Assembly (NCBI GenBank): GCA_028817685.1
Contig: JAPPPC010000092.1
Coordinates: 1-7,694 of the forward strand
Source of the DNA: Rhodospirillaceae bacterium
GTDB taxonomy: Bacteria; Pseudomonadota; Alphaproteobacteria; UBA8366; GCA-2717185
Length of the DNA stretch: 7,694 nt
Reading direction: 5' to 3'
In this document: piece after piece, positions 1 through 6,290 of the stretch
How positions within the stretch are numbered: the first letter of the stretch is position 1
Layout of the letters: each line of letters opens with the position of its first letter
Notes under the pieces: model-generated
Seen by the model: the letters and a program-made list of their open reading frames with translations, nothing else
The model's database searches: none
Told to the model about the DNA's origin: nothing
Program-made: the position numbers and the translations under genes

Positions 1-676
1 GGCGCAGATTGCCGCCAAGAACCACAAGAATGGTTGCGACAATCCCTACGCGCAGCTGCGCAAGGATCTGGGCTACGAGTTCTGCCGCAACGAATCGGAC
101 AAGAATCCGTTCGTCGCCGGCCCCTTGAAGCGGACCGACTGCTCGCTGGTTTCCGATGGCGCGGCGGCGGTGGTTCTGGCCGATATGGAAACAGCGCTGA
201 CCATGCCTAAGGCGGTGGTCTTCCGGTCGACAGCGCATGTCAACGATCTGCTGCCCATGAGTGGCCGCGACATGACGTTCCTGGATGGTGCATCGCGCGC
301 CTGGGCGCAAGCGCTCGATAAGGCTGGGCTCAGTTTGAACGATCTCAGTCTCGTGGAAACGCACGACTGCTTCACCACGGCCGAACTCATGGAATATGAA
401 GCCATGGGACTGGCGGAGCCGGGGCAGGGCGCAAGGGTCATCATGGACGGTGTCTCAGCGAAGGACGGCAAGTTGCCGATCAACCCGTCGGGCGGACTGA
501 AATCCAAAGGCCATCCGATTGGTGCGACCGGCGTCTCCATGCATGTCCTGTCGGCGATGCAGGTGCGCGGCGAGGCCGGCGATATGCAGGTCAAGGATGC
601 CAAGTTGGCGGGGCTGTTCAACATGGGCGGTGCCGGCGTCGCGAACCTTGTCTCGATCGTGGAAGCGCTGCGCTAA
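1..676 (+). CDS. Thiolase (acetyl-CoA acetyltransferase, SCP2-type), 3' part
   Basis: This is the C-terminal 224 residues of a thiolase; the reading frame is open from base 2 and the N-terminus lies outside the window. Family members of this type are about 390 residues, so somewhat under half is missing, including the nucleophilic Cys near residue 90. Visible landmarks, numbered within the visible part, are SDGAAAVVL near residues 51-59, the H-D-C-F motif with its Cys at 123, the PSGGLKSKGHPIGATG signature with the active-site GHP at 170-172, and a C-terminal FNMGGAG. An HDCF motif with NMGG instead of the classical CIGGG loop places it in the SCP2/archaeal-type thiolase branch, not the FadA/PhaA branch. 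The known chemistry is acyl-CoA plus acetyl-CoA condensation or the reverse thiolytic cleavage in the cytoplasm; the acyl chain preference cannot be read. It lies 37 bases upstream of the AcuI-like gene on the same strand, so a shared transcript is likely. Confidence 0.9.
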   Translation, partial: AQIAAKNHKNGCDNPYAQLRKDLGYEFCRNESDKNPFVAGPLKRTDCSLVSDGAAAVVLADMETALTMPKAVVFRSTAHVNDLLPMSGRDMTFLDGASRAWAQALDKAGLSLNDLSLVETHDCFTTAELMEYEAMGLAEPGQGARVIMDGVSAKDGKLPINPSGGLKSKGHPIGATGVSMHVLSAMQVRGEAGDMQVKDAKLAGLFNMGGAGVANLVSIVEALR

Positions 677-696
677 CGCGCGGCGTCACCACAGTT

Positions 697-703
697 AAGG
701 GAG
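697..703 (+). promoter_or_regulatory. Shine-Dalgarno site of the AcuI-like gene
   Basis: AAGGGAG lies 10 bases upstream of the ATG at 714 in the 37-base gap after the thiolase stop. It is close to the ideal anti-16S sequence and supports 714 as the start. No promoter-like element is obvious in the gap. Confidence 0.6.
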
Positions 704-713
704 CCTGTACAAG

Positions 714-1703
714 ATGGCCGTTCAATTTCCAGCGCTCGTCCTGACCGAAGACGACGGTAAGGTTTCAAGCGCGGTTCGCGATATGAGCGTCGACGAACTG
801 CCCGAGGGCGATGTCACCGTCCGGGTGACCTATTCCGGCCTGAATTACAAGGACGGCATGATCATCAACGGGATCGGCCGTTTGGTGCGCGACTATCCGC
901 ACGTGCCGGGCATCGACTTCGCCGGCGTTGTCGAGGAGTCTGGCAGTGACCGCTATAAGCCGGGGGATCGAGTGATCCTGACGGGCTGGCGGGTCGGCGA
1001 AGTCCATTGGGGCGGTTACGCGGGCAAGGCGCGGGTCAAATCCGATTGGCTCGTGCCGATGCCGGAAGGTCTGACCGACAAGCGGGCCATGGCTATCGGG
1101 ACCGCCGGGTTCACGTCGATGCTGTGTGTAGCGGCGCTGGAAGATCACGGTCTGACACCCGATGCCGGCACCGTATTGGTGACCGGTGCGGCCGGCGGTG
1201 TTGGCTCCGTTGCCGTCTCCATACTGGCCAAGCGCGGCTACACCGTCGCGGCCTCGACGGGCCGGGCGGAGCAAGCGGACTACCTGACGTCGCTTGGCGC
1301 ATCGCAGATCATCGACCGGGCGGAACTTTCCGAGCCGTCCAAGCGGCCGCTCGAATCGGAAAATTTCGCAGGCGCGGTTGATACAGTCGGCGGGACGACC
1401 TTGGCCCGGGTGCTGGCGCAGACAGCCTATGGCGGATCGGTCGCAGCCTGCGGTCTCGCTGGCGGCGCCAATCTGGAATGCACGGTGCTGCCGTTCCTAC
1501 TGCGCGGCGTCAATTTGCTGGGCATCGACTCGGTCATGCAGCCCTACGACAACCGGGTGCGCGTCTGGCAGCGGCTGGTCGACGATTTGCCGATGGACCG
1601 TCTCGATGCGTTGACCGAGGAAATCGGCCTGTCGGACCTGCCGCAGGCGGCGAACGATATCCTCAAAGGCCAGGTCCGCGGCCGGTTGGTCGTCAAACTC
1701 TAA
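714..1703 (+). CDS. acuI: AcuI/YhdH-family NADPH-dependent acrylyl-CoA reductase (MDR, zinc-free)
   Basis: This 329-residue protein is full length for the AcuI/YhdH branch of the medium-chain dehydrogenase/reductase (quinone oxidoreductase-like) superfamily. The N-terminal GroES-like part carries SGLNYKDGMIINGIG (41-55), PGIDFAGVVEESG (65-77) and the family-typical GWRVGEVHWGGYA (91-103). The GTAGFTS hinge (129-135) precedes the Rossmann part with TGAAGGVGS (157-165). STGR (181-184) after the second strand puts an Arg where NADPH-preferring members bind the 2'-phosphate. The GHE zinc motif of alcohol dehydrogenases is absent. Characterised AcuI enzymes reduce acryloyl-CoA to propionyl-CoA in 3-hydroxypropionate and DMSP metabolism; that this copy does the same is inference from family. 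The ATG at 714 has a good Shine-Dalgarno. It lies downstream of the thiolase and ends 12 bases from a convergent dehydrogenase gene. A general enoyl or quinone reductase of the same family is the main alternative. Confidence 0.85.
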   Translation: MAVQFPALVLTEDDGKVSSAVRDMSVDELPEGDVTVRVTYSGLNYKDGMIINGIGRLVRDYPHVPGIDFAGVVEESGSDRYKPGDRVILTGWRVGEVHWGGYAGKARVKSDWLVPMPEGLTDKRAMAIGTAGFTSMLCVAALEDHGLTPDAGTVLVTGAAGGVGSVAVSILAKRGYTVAASTGRAEQADYLTSLGASQIIDRAELSEPSKRPLESENFAGAVDTVGGTTLARVLAQTAYGGSVAACGLAGGANLECTVLPFLLRGVNLLGIDSVMQPYDNRVRVWQRLVDDLPMDRLDALTEEIGLSDLPQAANDILKGQVRGRLVVKL

Positions 1704-1719
1704 AGCGGCAGGTCTTTAG
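1700..1719. terminator. Weak hairpin between convergent genes (doubtful terminator)
   Basis: CTAAAG (1700-1705) and CTTTAG (1714-1719) form a 6-bp inverted repeat around an 8-base loop. It overlaps the stop codons of both the AcuI-like gene (plus strand) and the dehydrogenase gene (minus strand). The stem is AT-rich and has no T-run on either side, so it is a poor intrinsic terminator. It is the only structure seen in this 12-base convergent junction. Confidence 0.2.
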
Positions 1720-2495
1720 CTCGTGGCAATCGTCAGGCCGCCATCGACGGCGATGCACTGACCGCTGACATAGCTGCCGGCGTCGGAGGCCAGCATGACG
1801 GCGACGCCGGCGATCTCATCCGGTTCGCCCAACCGGCCGAGCGGCGTCTTCGCGTTTTGCCGCTTCACCCTTTCCTCGTCTTCCCAGAGCGCGCGGGCAA
1901 AATCCGTGCGAACGAGGCCCGGCGCGATCGCGTTGACGCGGATCTTGTCGGGGCCGTACTCGAAGGCGAGGTTGCGCGCGATCGCCAGGTCCGCCGCCTT
2001 GGAAATCCCGTAAGCGCCCAGATTGACGCTGGCGCGCAGGCCGCCAATGGACGAGATGATCATGATCGAACCGCCGCCGCGCGCCGCGATGTGCGGGCGG
2101 GACATCCGGCAAAGCCAATGGTTCGACTTGATATTGGTTTCCATGATCTTGTCGAAGGCGCTGTCCGGGATGTCCTGCAGCTTGCCGAAGAACGGGTTGA
2201 CCGCCGCGTTGCAGACCAGAATGTCGAGCCCTCCGAACCGTTCGACCGTTTTGTCGACCAAGCTCTGAAGTTGGTCATGGTGCGAGATATGGCAGGCAAT
2301 CGGTGCCGCCTCACCACCGTTCTTCGCCCAGTTATCATTGATGTCCTGTGCGACCTCTTCGCACATATCGGCCTTGCGCGAGGAGACCACGACATTGGCG
2401 CCGTGTTCCGCCATGCGCGACGCGATGGCACGTCCGATGCCCTTGGTGGCGCCTGTGATGATCGCGGTTTTCCCGGTGAGGTCGAAGAGAGTCAT
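1716..2495 (-). CDS. Short-chain dehydrogenase/reductase (SDR), classical type
   Basis: This is a complete 259-residue classical SDR, the usual length for the family. It shows TGATKGIG (14-21) for nucleotide binding, NAA (96-98), the structural Asn121, and the catalytic Ser149, Tyr162 and Lys166 (YGISK). IAPGLVRTDF and the C-terminal SGQCIAVDGG are also family-typical. SSRKAD (38-43) after the second strand has Arg40, a residue that in classical SDRs often goes with NADP preference. The substrate cannot be read; oxidation or reduction of a hydroxyl/keto group in fatty-acyl, sterol or alcohol metabolism would all fit. The start codon is backed by AGGA (2506-2503 on the minus strand) 7 bases upstream. 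The gene converges on the AcuI-like gene and diverges from the molybdoenzyme gene, so it is its own transcription unit in this window. No signal peptide or membrane segment is seen, so it is cytoplasmic. Confidence 0.95.
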   Translation of the reverse strand: MTLFDLTGKTAIITGATKGIGRAIASRMAEHGANVVVSSRKADMCEEVAQDINDNWAKNGGEAAPIACHISHHDQLQSLVDKTVERFGGLDILVCNAAVNPFFGKLQDIPDSAFDKIMETNIKSNHWLCRMSRPHIAARGGGSIMIISSIGGLRASVNLGAYGISKAADLAIARNLAFEYGPDKIRVNAIAPGLVRTDFARALWEDEERVKRQNAKTPLGRLGEPDEIAGVAVMLASDAGSYVSGQCIAVDGGLTIATS

Positions 2496-2541
2496 GTGGT
2501 TGTCCTGCCTAGCTTACAATTGATGCTGCGCGCGCAACGGC

Positions 2542-2588
2542 GTGATCGCGGGACCCTATAATGTGATCCACTCTCTGTGAACCGTGAT
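2542..2588 (+). repeat. Four GTGA motifs at multiples of 7 bases
   Basis: GTGA occurs at 2542, 2563, 2577 and 2584, with start-to-start distances of 21, 14 and 7. Two of them are TGTGA (2562-2566 and 2576-2580). The first, second and fourth extend to GTGAT. The cluster surrounds the TATAAT box, so it could be a set of binding sites for a regulator of the divergent pair. It could also be chance in a short region. Confidence 0.25.
2557..2562 (+). promoter_or_regulatory. Candidate -10 box (TATAAT) for the molybdoenzyme gene
   Basis: This is an exact match to the sigma-70 -10 consensus, 80 bases upstream of the chosen ATG at 2643. The hexamer 17 bases upstream (2534-2539, GCAACG) matches TTGACA poorly, so an activator would be needed, or the match is by chance. 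The implied leader is about 70 bases. Confidence 0.3.
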
Positions 2589-2631
2589 TGCACCGGAATC
2601 AGGGTCACCTTAAACTCCGGCCGAATTTTAC

Positions 2632-2635
2632 GGAG
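2632..2635 (+). promoter_or_regulatory. Shine-Dalgarno site that fixes the molybdoenzyme start
   Basis: GGAG lies 7 bases before the ATG at 2643. It decides for that ATG over an in-frame GTG at 2577, which would add 22 residues with no family resemblance ahead of the 4Fe-4S motif. Confidence 0.6.
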
Positions 2636-2642
2636 CCAAAGA

Positions 2643-4703
2643 ATGCCCCTCGATATCGTCCATTCGGCGTGTCCACATGATTGCCCGTCCACATGCGCGC
2701 TTGAGGTGGAGCGGATCGATGCGCACCGGATCGGCCGCGTTCGCGGGGCACCTGACAATAGCTATACCGCCGGTGTCGTTTGCGCCAAGGTCGCGCGCTA
2801 CGCCGAACGCGTGCACCATCCGGATCGCCTGACGCAGCCTTTGCGGCGGGTCGGCGATAAGGGTGTCGGCATGGCGGCTTTCGAGCCGATCGGCTGGGAC
2901 GATGCCCTCGATATCGTGGCAGAAGCCTTCGAACGAACCGCCGCGCGGGATGGCCGCGAGGCGGTGTTTCCCTATCACTACGCAGGGACCATGGGACTGC
3001 TGCAGCGCGACGGGCTCGACCGGTTCCGCCATGCGCTCGGCTATTCGCGGCAGTACAGCACGATCTGCAACACCATCGCCGATGCGGGCTGGCTCGCCGG
3101 TGTCGGCGTGAAGTACGGCGTGGACGGGCGTGAGATGGCCGAAAGCGATCTGATCATCGTCTGGGGCGGCAATCCCGTGCATACCCAGGTCAATGTGATG
3201 ACCCATATCGCCAAGGCACGGAAAGAACGCGGGGCCAAGCTGATCGTCGTCGATCCCTATCGGACGCCTACAGCCGAAGCCGCGGATATTCACATCATGC
3301 CGCGGCCCGGGACGGACGGCGCCTTGGCGGCGGCAATGATCAACGTATTCTTCCGCGACGGTCATGCGGATTGGGACTATATGCGCGAATTTACCGACGC
3401 GCCGGACGAGCTTGCCCGACATGTCGCGCAGAAGACGCCGGAATGGGCGGCGGAAATCACCGGGCTTGAGGCCGCCGAGATCGAAGCGCTGGCGACGACC
3501 TACGCCGAAACGGAACGCGCTTTTATCCGCATCGGCTATGGGTTCACGCGGTCGCGCAACGGGGCGGCCAACATGCATGCGGTCACCTGTTTGCCGAGCG
3601 TGACGGGCAAGTGGAAGCGAAAGGGCGCGGGGGCGCTCTACTCCAATGCCGGGGTCTATCCGCTCGACATGACGATGATCATGGGGCTCGATGTCCTGGA
3701 CAAATCGACACGCATGCTGGACCAGTCGCGGCTCGGCCCCATCCTCGTCGGCGAAGCGGACGCGCTGGAAGGCGGGCCGCCGGTCGGTGCGATGATCATC
3801 CAAAACACCAATCCGATGGTCGTCTGCCCGGAACTGGGCAAGGTGCATGACGGGTTCCGGCGCGACGATCTGTTCGTCTGCGTGCATGAGCAGTTCATGA
3901 CGGAGACCGCGGCAATGGCCGATATCGTGCTGCCCGCCACGACGTTCCTGGAGCATGAAGATCTCTACATCGCCGGCGGCCACACCCATCTTTTCGTGAC
4001 CAAACCGGTTATCGAGCCTCTTGGCGAGTGCCGGTCGAATCATGCGGTTCTATGCGGATTGGCGAAACGGCTCGGCTGCGAACACCCGGGATTCCAAATG
4101 TCCGACTGGGAGGTCATCGATCGTACGCTGCGAGATTCAGGCCTGCCCGATGCCGAAACCCTGCATGCGGAGCGCTGGACCGATTTCGCGCCAAAATTCG
4201 AGGAGAGCCACTTCCTCAACGGGTTCGGCCATGCCGACAAGAAATTCCACTTCAAGGCGGATTGGGCCGGCGTTGGCAAAGTGCCCGAAGGGGTTCCAAC
4301 CATGCCGGGCCACTACGATGCAATCGAGGAGGCCGATGACGAACACCCCTTCCGGCTCGTCGCGGCGCCGGCCCGGAATTTTCTCAATTCTAGCTTTAGC
4401 GAAACTCCGACCAGTCAGGCGCGCGAGGGGCGTCCGACGGCGTTGGTGCACCCGGACGATTGTAAAGCACTTGGACTTTCCGATGGGGCGCCGGTCAGGC
4501 TCGGCAACGCACGCGGCTCGGTTCTGGTTCACGTGAAACCGTTCGAAGGATTGCAGCGAGGGGTCGTCGTGGTCGAAAGCTTATGGCCGAACGAGGCTTT
4601 TGTCGAAGGCATCGGCATCAACCTCTTGATTGGCGCCGATGCTGTTCGTCCGCGCGGCGGCGCCGCATTCCATGACACGGCGATATGGCTGAAGGTGGCG
4701 TAG
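2643..4703 (+). CDS. Molybdopterin (bis-MGD) oxidoreductase with N-terminal 4Fe-4S motif
   Basis: This 686-residue catalytic subunit belongs to the DMSO reductase superfamily. It opens at once with the cluster motif: Cys10, Cys14, Cys18 and Cys47 (C-x3-C-x3-C-x28-C). Cys142 in STICNTIADAG sits where the protein ligand to Mo or W is found in formate dehydrogenase and Nap-type enzymes, so a Cys ligand is inferred. Cofactor-binding landmarks are WGGNPV (174-179), VVDPYRT (202-208) and RPGTDGA; IQNTNPMVVCPE and DIVLPATTFLE follow. The C-terminal molybdopterin-dinucleotide domain covers roughly residues 567-686. No twin-arginine signal precedes the cluster, so the enzyme is cytoplasmic. No iron-sulfur, membrane-anchor or cofactor-synthesis gene lies nearby, so its electron partner and substrate are unknown. 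Its last 19 bases overlap the start of mipZ. The family call is secure; formate dehydrogenase-like, thiosulfate reductase-like or another activity cannot be separated by eye. Confidence 0.9.
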   Translation: MPLDIVHSACPHDCPSTCALEVERIDAHRIGRVRGAPDNSYTAGVVCAKVARYAERVHHPDRLTQPLRRVGDKGVGMAAFEPIGWDDALDIVAEAFERTAARDGREAVFPYHYAGTMGLLQRDGLDRFRHALGYSRQYSTICNTIADAGWLAGVGVKYGVDGREMAESDLIIVWGGNPVHTQVNVMTHIAKARKERGAKLIVVDPYRTPTAEAADIHIMPRPGTDGALAAAMINVFFRDGHADWDYMREFTDAPDELARHVAQKTPEWAAEITGLEAAEIEALATTYAETERAFIRIGYGFTRSRNGAANMHAVTCLPSVTGKWKRKGAGALYSNAGVYPLDMTMIMGLDVLDKSTRMLDQSRLGPILVGEADALEGGPPVGAMIIQNTNPMVVCPELGKVHDGFRRDDLFVCVHEQFMTETAAMADIVLPATTFLEHEDLYIAGGHTHLFVTKPVIEPLGECRSNHAVLCGLAKRLGCEHPGFQMSDWEVIDRTLRDSGLPDAETLHAERWTDFAPKFEESHFLNGFGHADKKFHFKADWAGVGKVPEGVPTMPGHYDAIEEADDEHPFRLVAAPARNFLNSSFSETPTSQAREGRPTALVHPDDCKALGLSDGAPVRLGNARGSVLVHVKPFEGLQRGVVVVESLWPNEAFVEGIGINLLIGADAVRPRGGAAFHDTAIWLKVA

Positions 4704-5557
4704 GCGCCGCGGCGGGGCACACGCCGCACATCATCGTCATCGGGAACGAGAAGGGCGGGTCGGGCAAGTCGACCACGGCGATGCACCTCATCGCCGGTCT
4801 ACTGCATCGCGGCCTCGCTGTCGGATCGATCGACCTTGATGCGGGACAGGCCACTTTGACCCGGTATGTCGAGAACCGGCGTCGGACAAATTCTGAAAAC
4901 AGCTTGGAATTGGCGCTGCCCGATCACCGGCGCCTGCCGCCTAGTGACCTGGACAGCGCGGCGGCGGCCGCCGCCGACGACAAGTCCAGATTGGAGCATT
5001 GTGTCTCCGAGTTGGCAGCCTCGAACAATGTCATTGTGATCGACACGCCGGGCAGCGACATCGCTATTTCCCGCCATGCGCACAGCCTCGCCGATACCTT
5101 GGTAACCCCGCTCAACGATAGCTATGTGGATCTCGACCTGCTGGCCGCGGTGGATCCGGACAGCCATCGGGTGGTGCATCCCAGCCGCTATGCCGAGATG
5201 GTTTGGGAGCAAAAGAAGGTGCGTGCGATGAGCGGCGGGCGTGCGATCGACTGGGTCGTCATGCGCAATCGGGTTGGATCGTTAGCGTCGCGCAATAACG
5301 CCGCGATGGACCGCTCGCTAAGCGAACTGGCGGGACGCATCGGGTTCCGCATTGCGCCCGGCTTCACCGAACGGGTGATCTTTCGGGAATTATTCCTGCA
5401 GGGCTTGACCTTGCTCGACCTGCGGACCCCAGGTGTAACCCAGCGTATGAACAGTTCGCATATTGCGGCGCGTCAGGAGGTGCGCCAACTCTTGGTGGCG
5501 ATTGGCTTGCCGAATCCGCCAGAAACAGCACAAAATAGCATGGATTCTGGACATTAG
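4685..5557 (+). CDS. mipZ: MipZ, ParA-family ATPase positioning the division site
   Basis: This 290-residue P-loop ATPase carries the ParA/MinD deviant Walker A motif KGGSGKST (23-30, signature Lys23 and Lys28), the IDLD segment (49-52) and Walker B VIVIDTPG (116-123). MipZ hallmarks set it apart from ParA: the TPLNDSYVDLD stretch (141-151), IDWVVMRNR, and GFRIAPGFTERVIFRELFLQGLTLLDL (220-246). In Caulobacter, MipZ binds ParB near the origin and forms a polar gradient that inhibits FtsZ assembly, placing the division ring at midcell. The ATG at 4685 is the only start codon before the P-loop; it lies inside the molybdoenzyme gene and has no clear Shine-Dalgarno, so translational coupling is likely. 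Oddities are an N-terminal tail about 10 residues longer than I recall for Caulobacter MipZ, a six-Ala run (92-97), and AGQ (53-55) where relatives usually have an Arg before the Gln. It lies 26 bases ahead of the VWA-like gene. Confidence 0.93.
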   Translation: MAEGGVGAAAGHTPHIIVIGNEKGGSGKSTTAMHLIAGLLHRGLAVGSIDLDAGQATLTRYVENRRRTNSENSLELALPDHRRLPPSDLDSAAAAAADDKSRLEHCVSELAASNNVIVIDTPGSDIAISRHAHSLADTLVTPLNDSYVDLDLLAAVDPDSHRVVHPSRYAEMVWEQKKVRAMSGGRAIDWVVMRNRVGSLASRNNAAMDRSLSELAGRIGFRIAPGFTERVIFRELFLQGLTLLDLRTPGVTQRMNSSHIAARQEVRQLLVAIGLPNPPETAQNSMDSGH

Positions 5558-5573
5558 CGGTTGCTGGACCCCA

Positions 5574-5583
5574 TATAAGGATT
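5574..5583 (+). promoter_or_regulatory. Unusual start context of the VWA-like gene (TATAAG / AAGGA next to ATG)
   Basis: The ten bases before the ATG at 5584 read TATAAGGATT. AAGGA (5577-5581) is a Shine-Dalgarno match but only 2 bases from the ATG, which is too close for normal use. TATAAG (5574-5579) resembles a -10 box, and TGGACA (5548-5553) resembles a -35, but the spacer is 20 bases. A leaderless or near-leaderless internal start is possible but unproven. Confidence 0.25.
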
Positions 5584-6288
5584 ATGGCGAAGCTACCGAC
5601 ATCGAGCGAAGATGAAGTTGCCCGGTTTCTGAAGGAAGTTTCGGAAGCCCCTGCACCGGTGCGCGGCACAAACGAGCGCGGCCGGTTGATCTTTGCCATG
5701 GATGCGACTGCGAGCCGCGAACCAACCTGGGATCGTGCGTGCCATATTCAAAGCGAAATGTTTACCGAAACCAGTGCCTTGGGCGGGCTGGCGGTGCAGC
5801 TGTTGTACTATCGCGGCTTTGGGCAATGCCGAGCCAGTAAATGGGCCGTGAACCCGGACCAATTGTTGCGCTTCATGACCTCCGTCCGGTGTTTGGGCGG
5901 GACGACGCAGATTCGCAAAGTCTTGAAACACGCAATCAAGGAAAATACTCGGGAAAAGGTCGATGCGCTGGTATTCGTCGGCGATGCGATGGAGGAAGAA
6001 GTCGATCAACTCTGTCATCACGCCGGTGAATTGGGACTGCTCAACGTGCCCGTTTTCATCTTTCATGAAGGCGGGGACCCGATCGCGGAGCGCGCATTTC
6101 GGCAGATCACCCGACTGTCGGGCGGCGCCTATTGCCCCTTCGATTCCGGCAGTGCGCAGCAGCTCAAGGAACTGCTGTCCGCCGTCGCCGTCTATGCCGC
6201 CGGGGGGCGGCAGGCGTTGCTCAGCTACGGCAAAAAGAAGGGTGGCGATGCGTTGCGGCTGACGCACCAATTGCAAGGCAAGAATTAG
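5584..6288 (+). CDS. Soluble von Willebrand factor A (VWA)-like protein
   Basis: This 234-residue protein has a VWA-type (Rossmann-like) core. The first strand RLIFAMDATAS carries the metal-site motif Asp40-x-Thr42-x-Ser44, a D-x-T-x-S variant of the usual D-x-S-x-S. Thr107 or Thr108 in LGGTTQI is the likely third loop, and Asp134 in ALVFVGDAMEEE the fourth-strand acid. FHEGGDPIAERAF and a conserved-looking tail, RLTHQL, follow. There is no signal peptide or membrane helix, so it should be cytoplasmic. VWA domains usually mediate metal-dependent protein-protein contacts, often with AAA+ or chaperone partners; no specific role is known to me for this protein. From memory, similar proteins occur across alphaproteobacteria beside a J-domain gene. 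It follows mipZ by 26 bases, and its stop is 2 bases before the GTG of the membrane J-protein, which suggests coupled expression. The next in-frame Met is residue 39, inside the core, which supports the 5584 start. Confidence 0.83.
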   Translation: MAKLPTSSEDEVARFLKEVSEAPAPVRGTNERGRLIFAMDATASREPTWDRACHIQSEMFTETSALGGLAVQLLYYRGFGQCRASKWAVNPDQLLRFMTSVRCLGGTTQIRKVLKHAIKENTREKVDALVFVGDAMEEEVDQLCHHAGELGLLNVPVFIFHEGGDPIAERAFRQITRLSGGAYCPFDSGSAQQLKELLSAVAVYAAGGRQALLSYGKKKGGDALRLTHQLQGKN

Positions 6289-6290
6289 AC

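Larger units (their letters stand above)
2496..2642. promoter_or_regulatory. Divergent control region between SDR and molybdoenzyme genes
   Basis: These 147 bases must hold the start signals for the minus-strand SDR gene and probably for the plus-strand molybdoenzyme gene. Seen in it are a perfect TATAAT on the plus strand (2557-2562), several GTGA motifs between 2542 and 2587, and the two ribosome binding sites at its edges. No strong -35 box is evident for either direction. Confidence 0.45.

Noticed and set aside
73..624. 183-codon open frame on the minus strand opposite the thiolase
   Set aside because: It is a shadow of the thiolase coding frame; the product is a Ser/Pro/Ala-rich string with no motif.
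1857..2561. 234-codon open frame on the plus strand opposite the SDR gene
   Set aside because: It is antisense to a textbook SDR and its translation has no domain signature.
2593..2620. CCGGA...TCCGG inverted repeat before the molybdoenzyme as an operator
   Set aside because: A 5-bp match with an 18-base spacer is expected by chance in GC-rich DNA.
2577..2642. Upstream GTG start adding 22 residues to the molybdoenzyme
   Set aside because: The ATG at 2643 has GGAG at 7 bases and begins just before the 4Fe-4S motif as in relatives; the extension has no counterpart and would overlap the candidate promoter leader.
2628..4043. Long open frame on the minus strand (471 codons) opposite the molybdoenzyme gene
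   Set aside because: It is fully antisense to a gene with clear family motifs, its product shows low-complexity Arg/Asp/His-rich sequence without recognisable domains, and GC-rich DNA gives such frames readily.
4957..4976. GCG/GCC run in mipZ as a microsatellite of interest
   Set aside because: It encodes a six-Ala linker in a variable part of MipZ with mixed codons, and shows no pure repeat unit likely to slip.
5593..6276. 227-codon open frame on the minus strand opposite the VWA-like gene
   Set aside because: It mirrors almost the whole sense gene, has no family motif and no Shine-Dalgarno, and the sense protein has an ordered fold pattern.
6132..6290. Longer N-terminus for the J-protein, starting inside the VWA gene
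   Set aside because: It would place a hydrophilic Arg-rich tail ahead of the first membrane helix and overlap the VWA gene by over 150 bases; the GTG at 6291 right after the VWA stop is the natural start.
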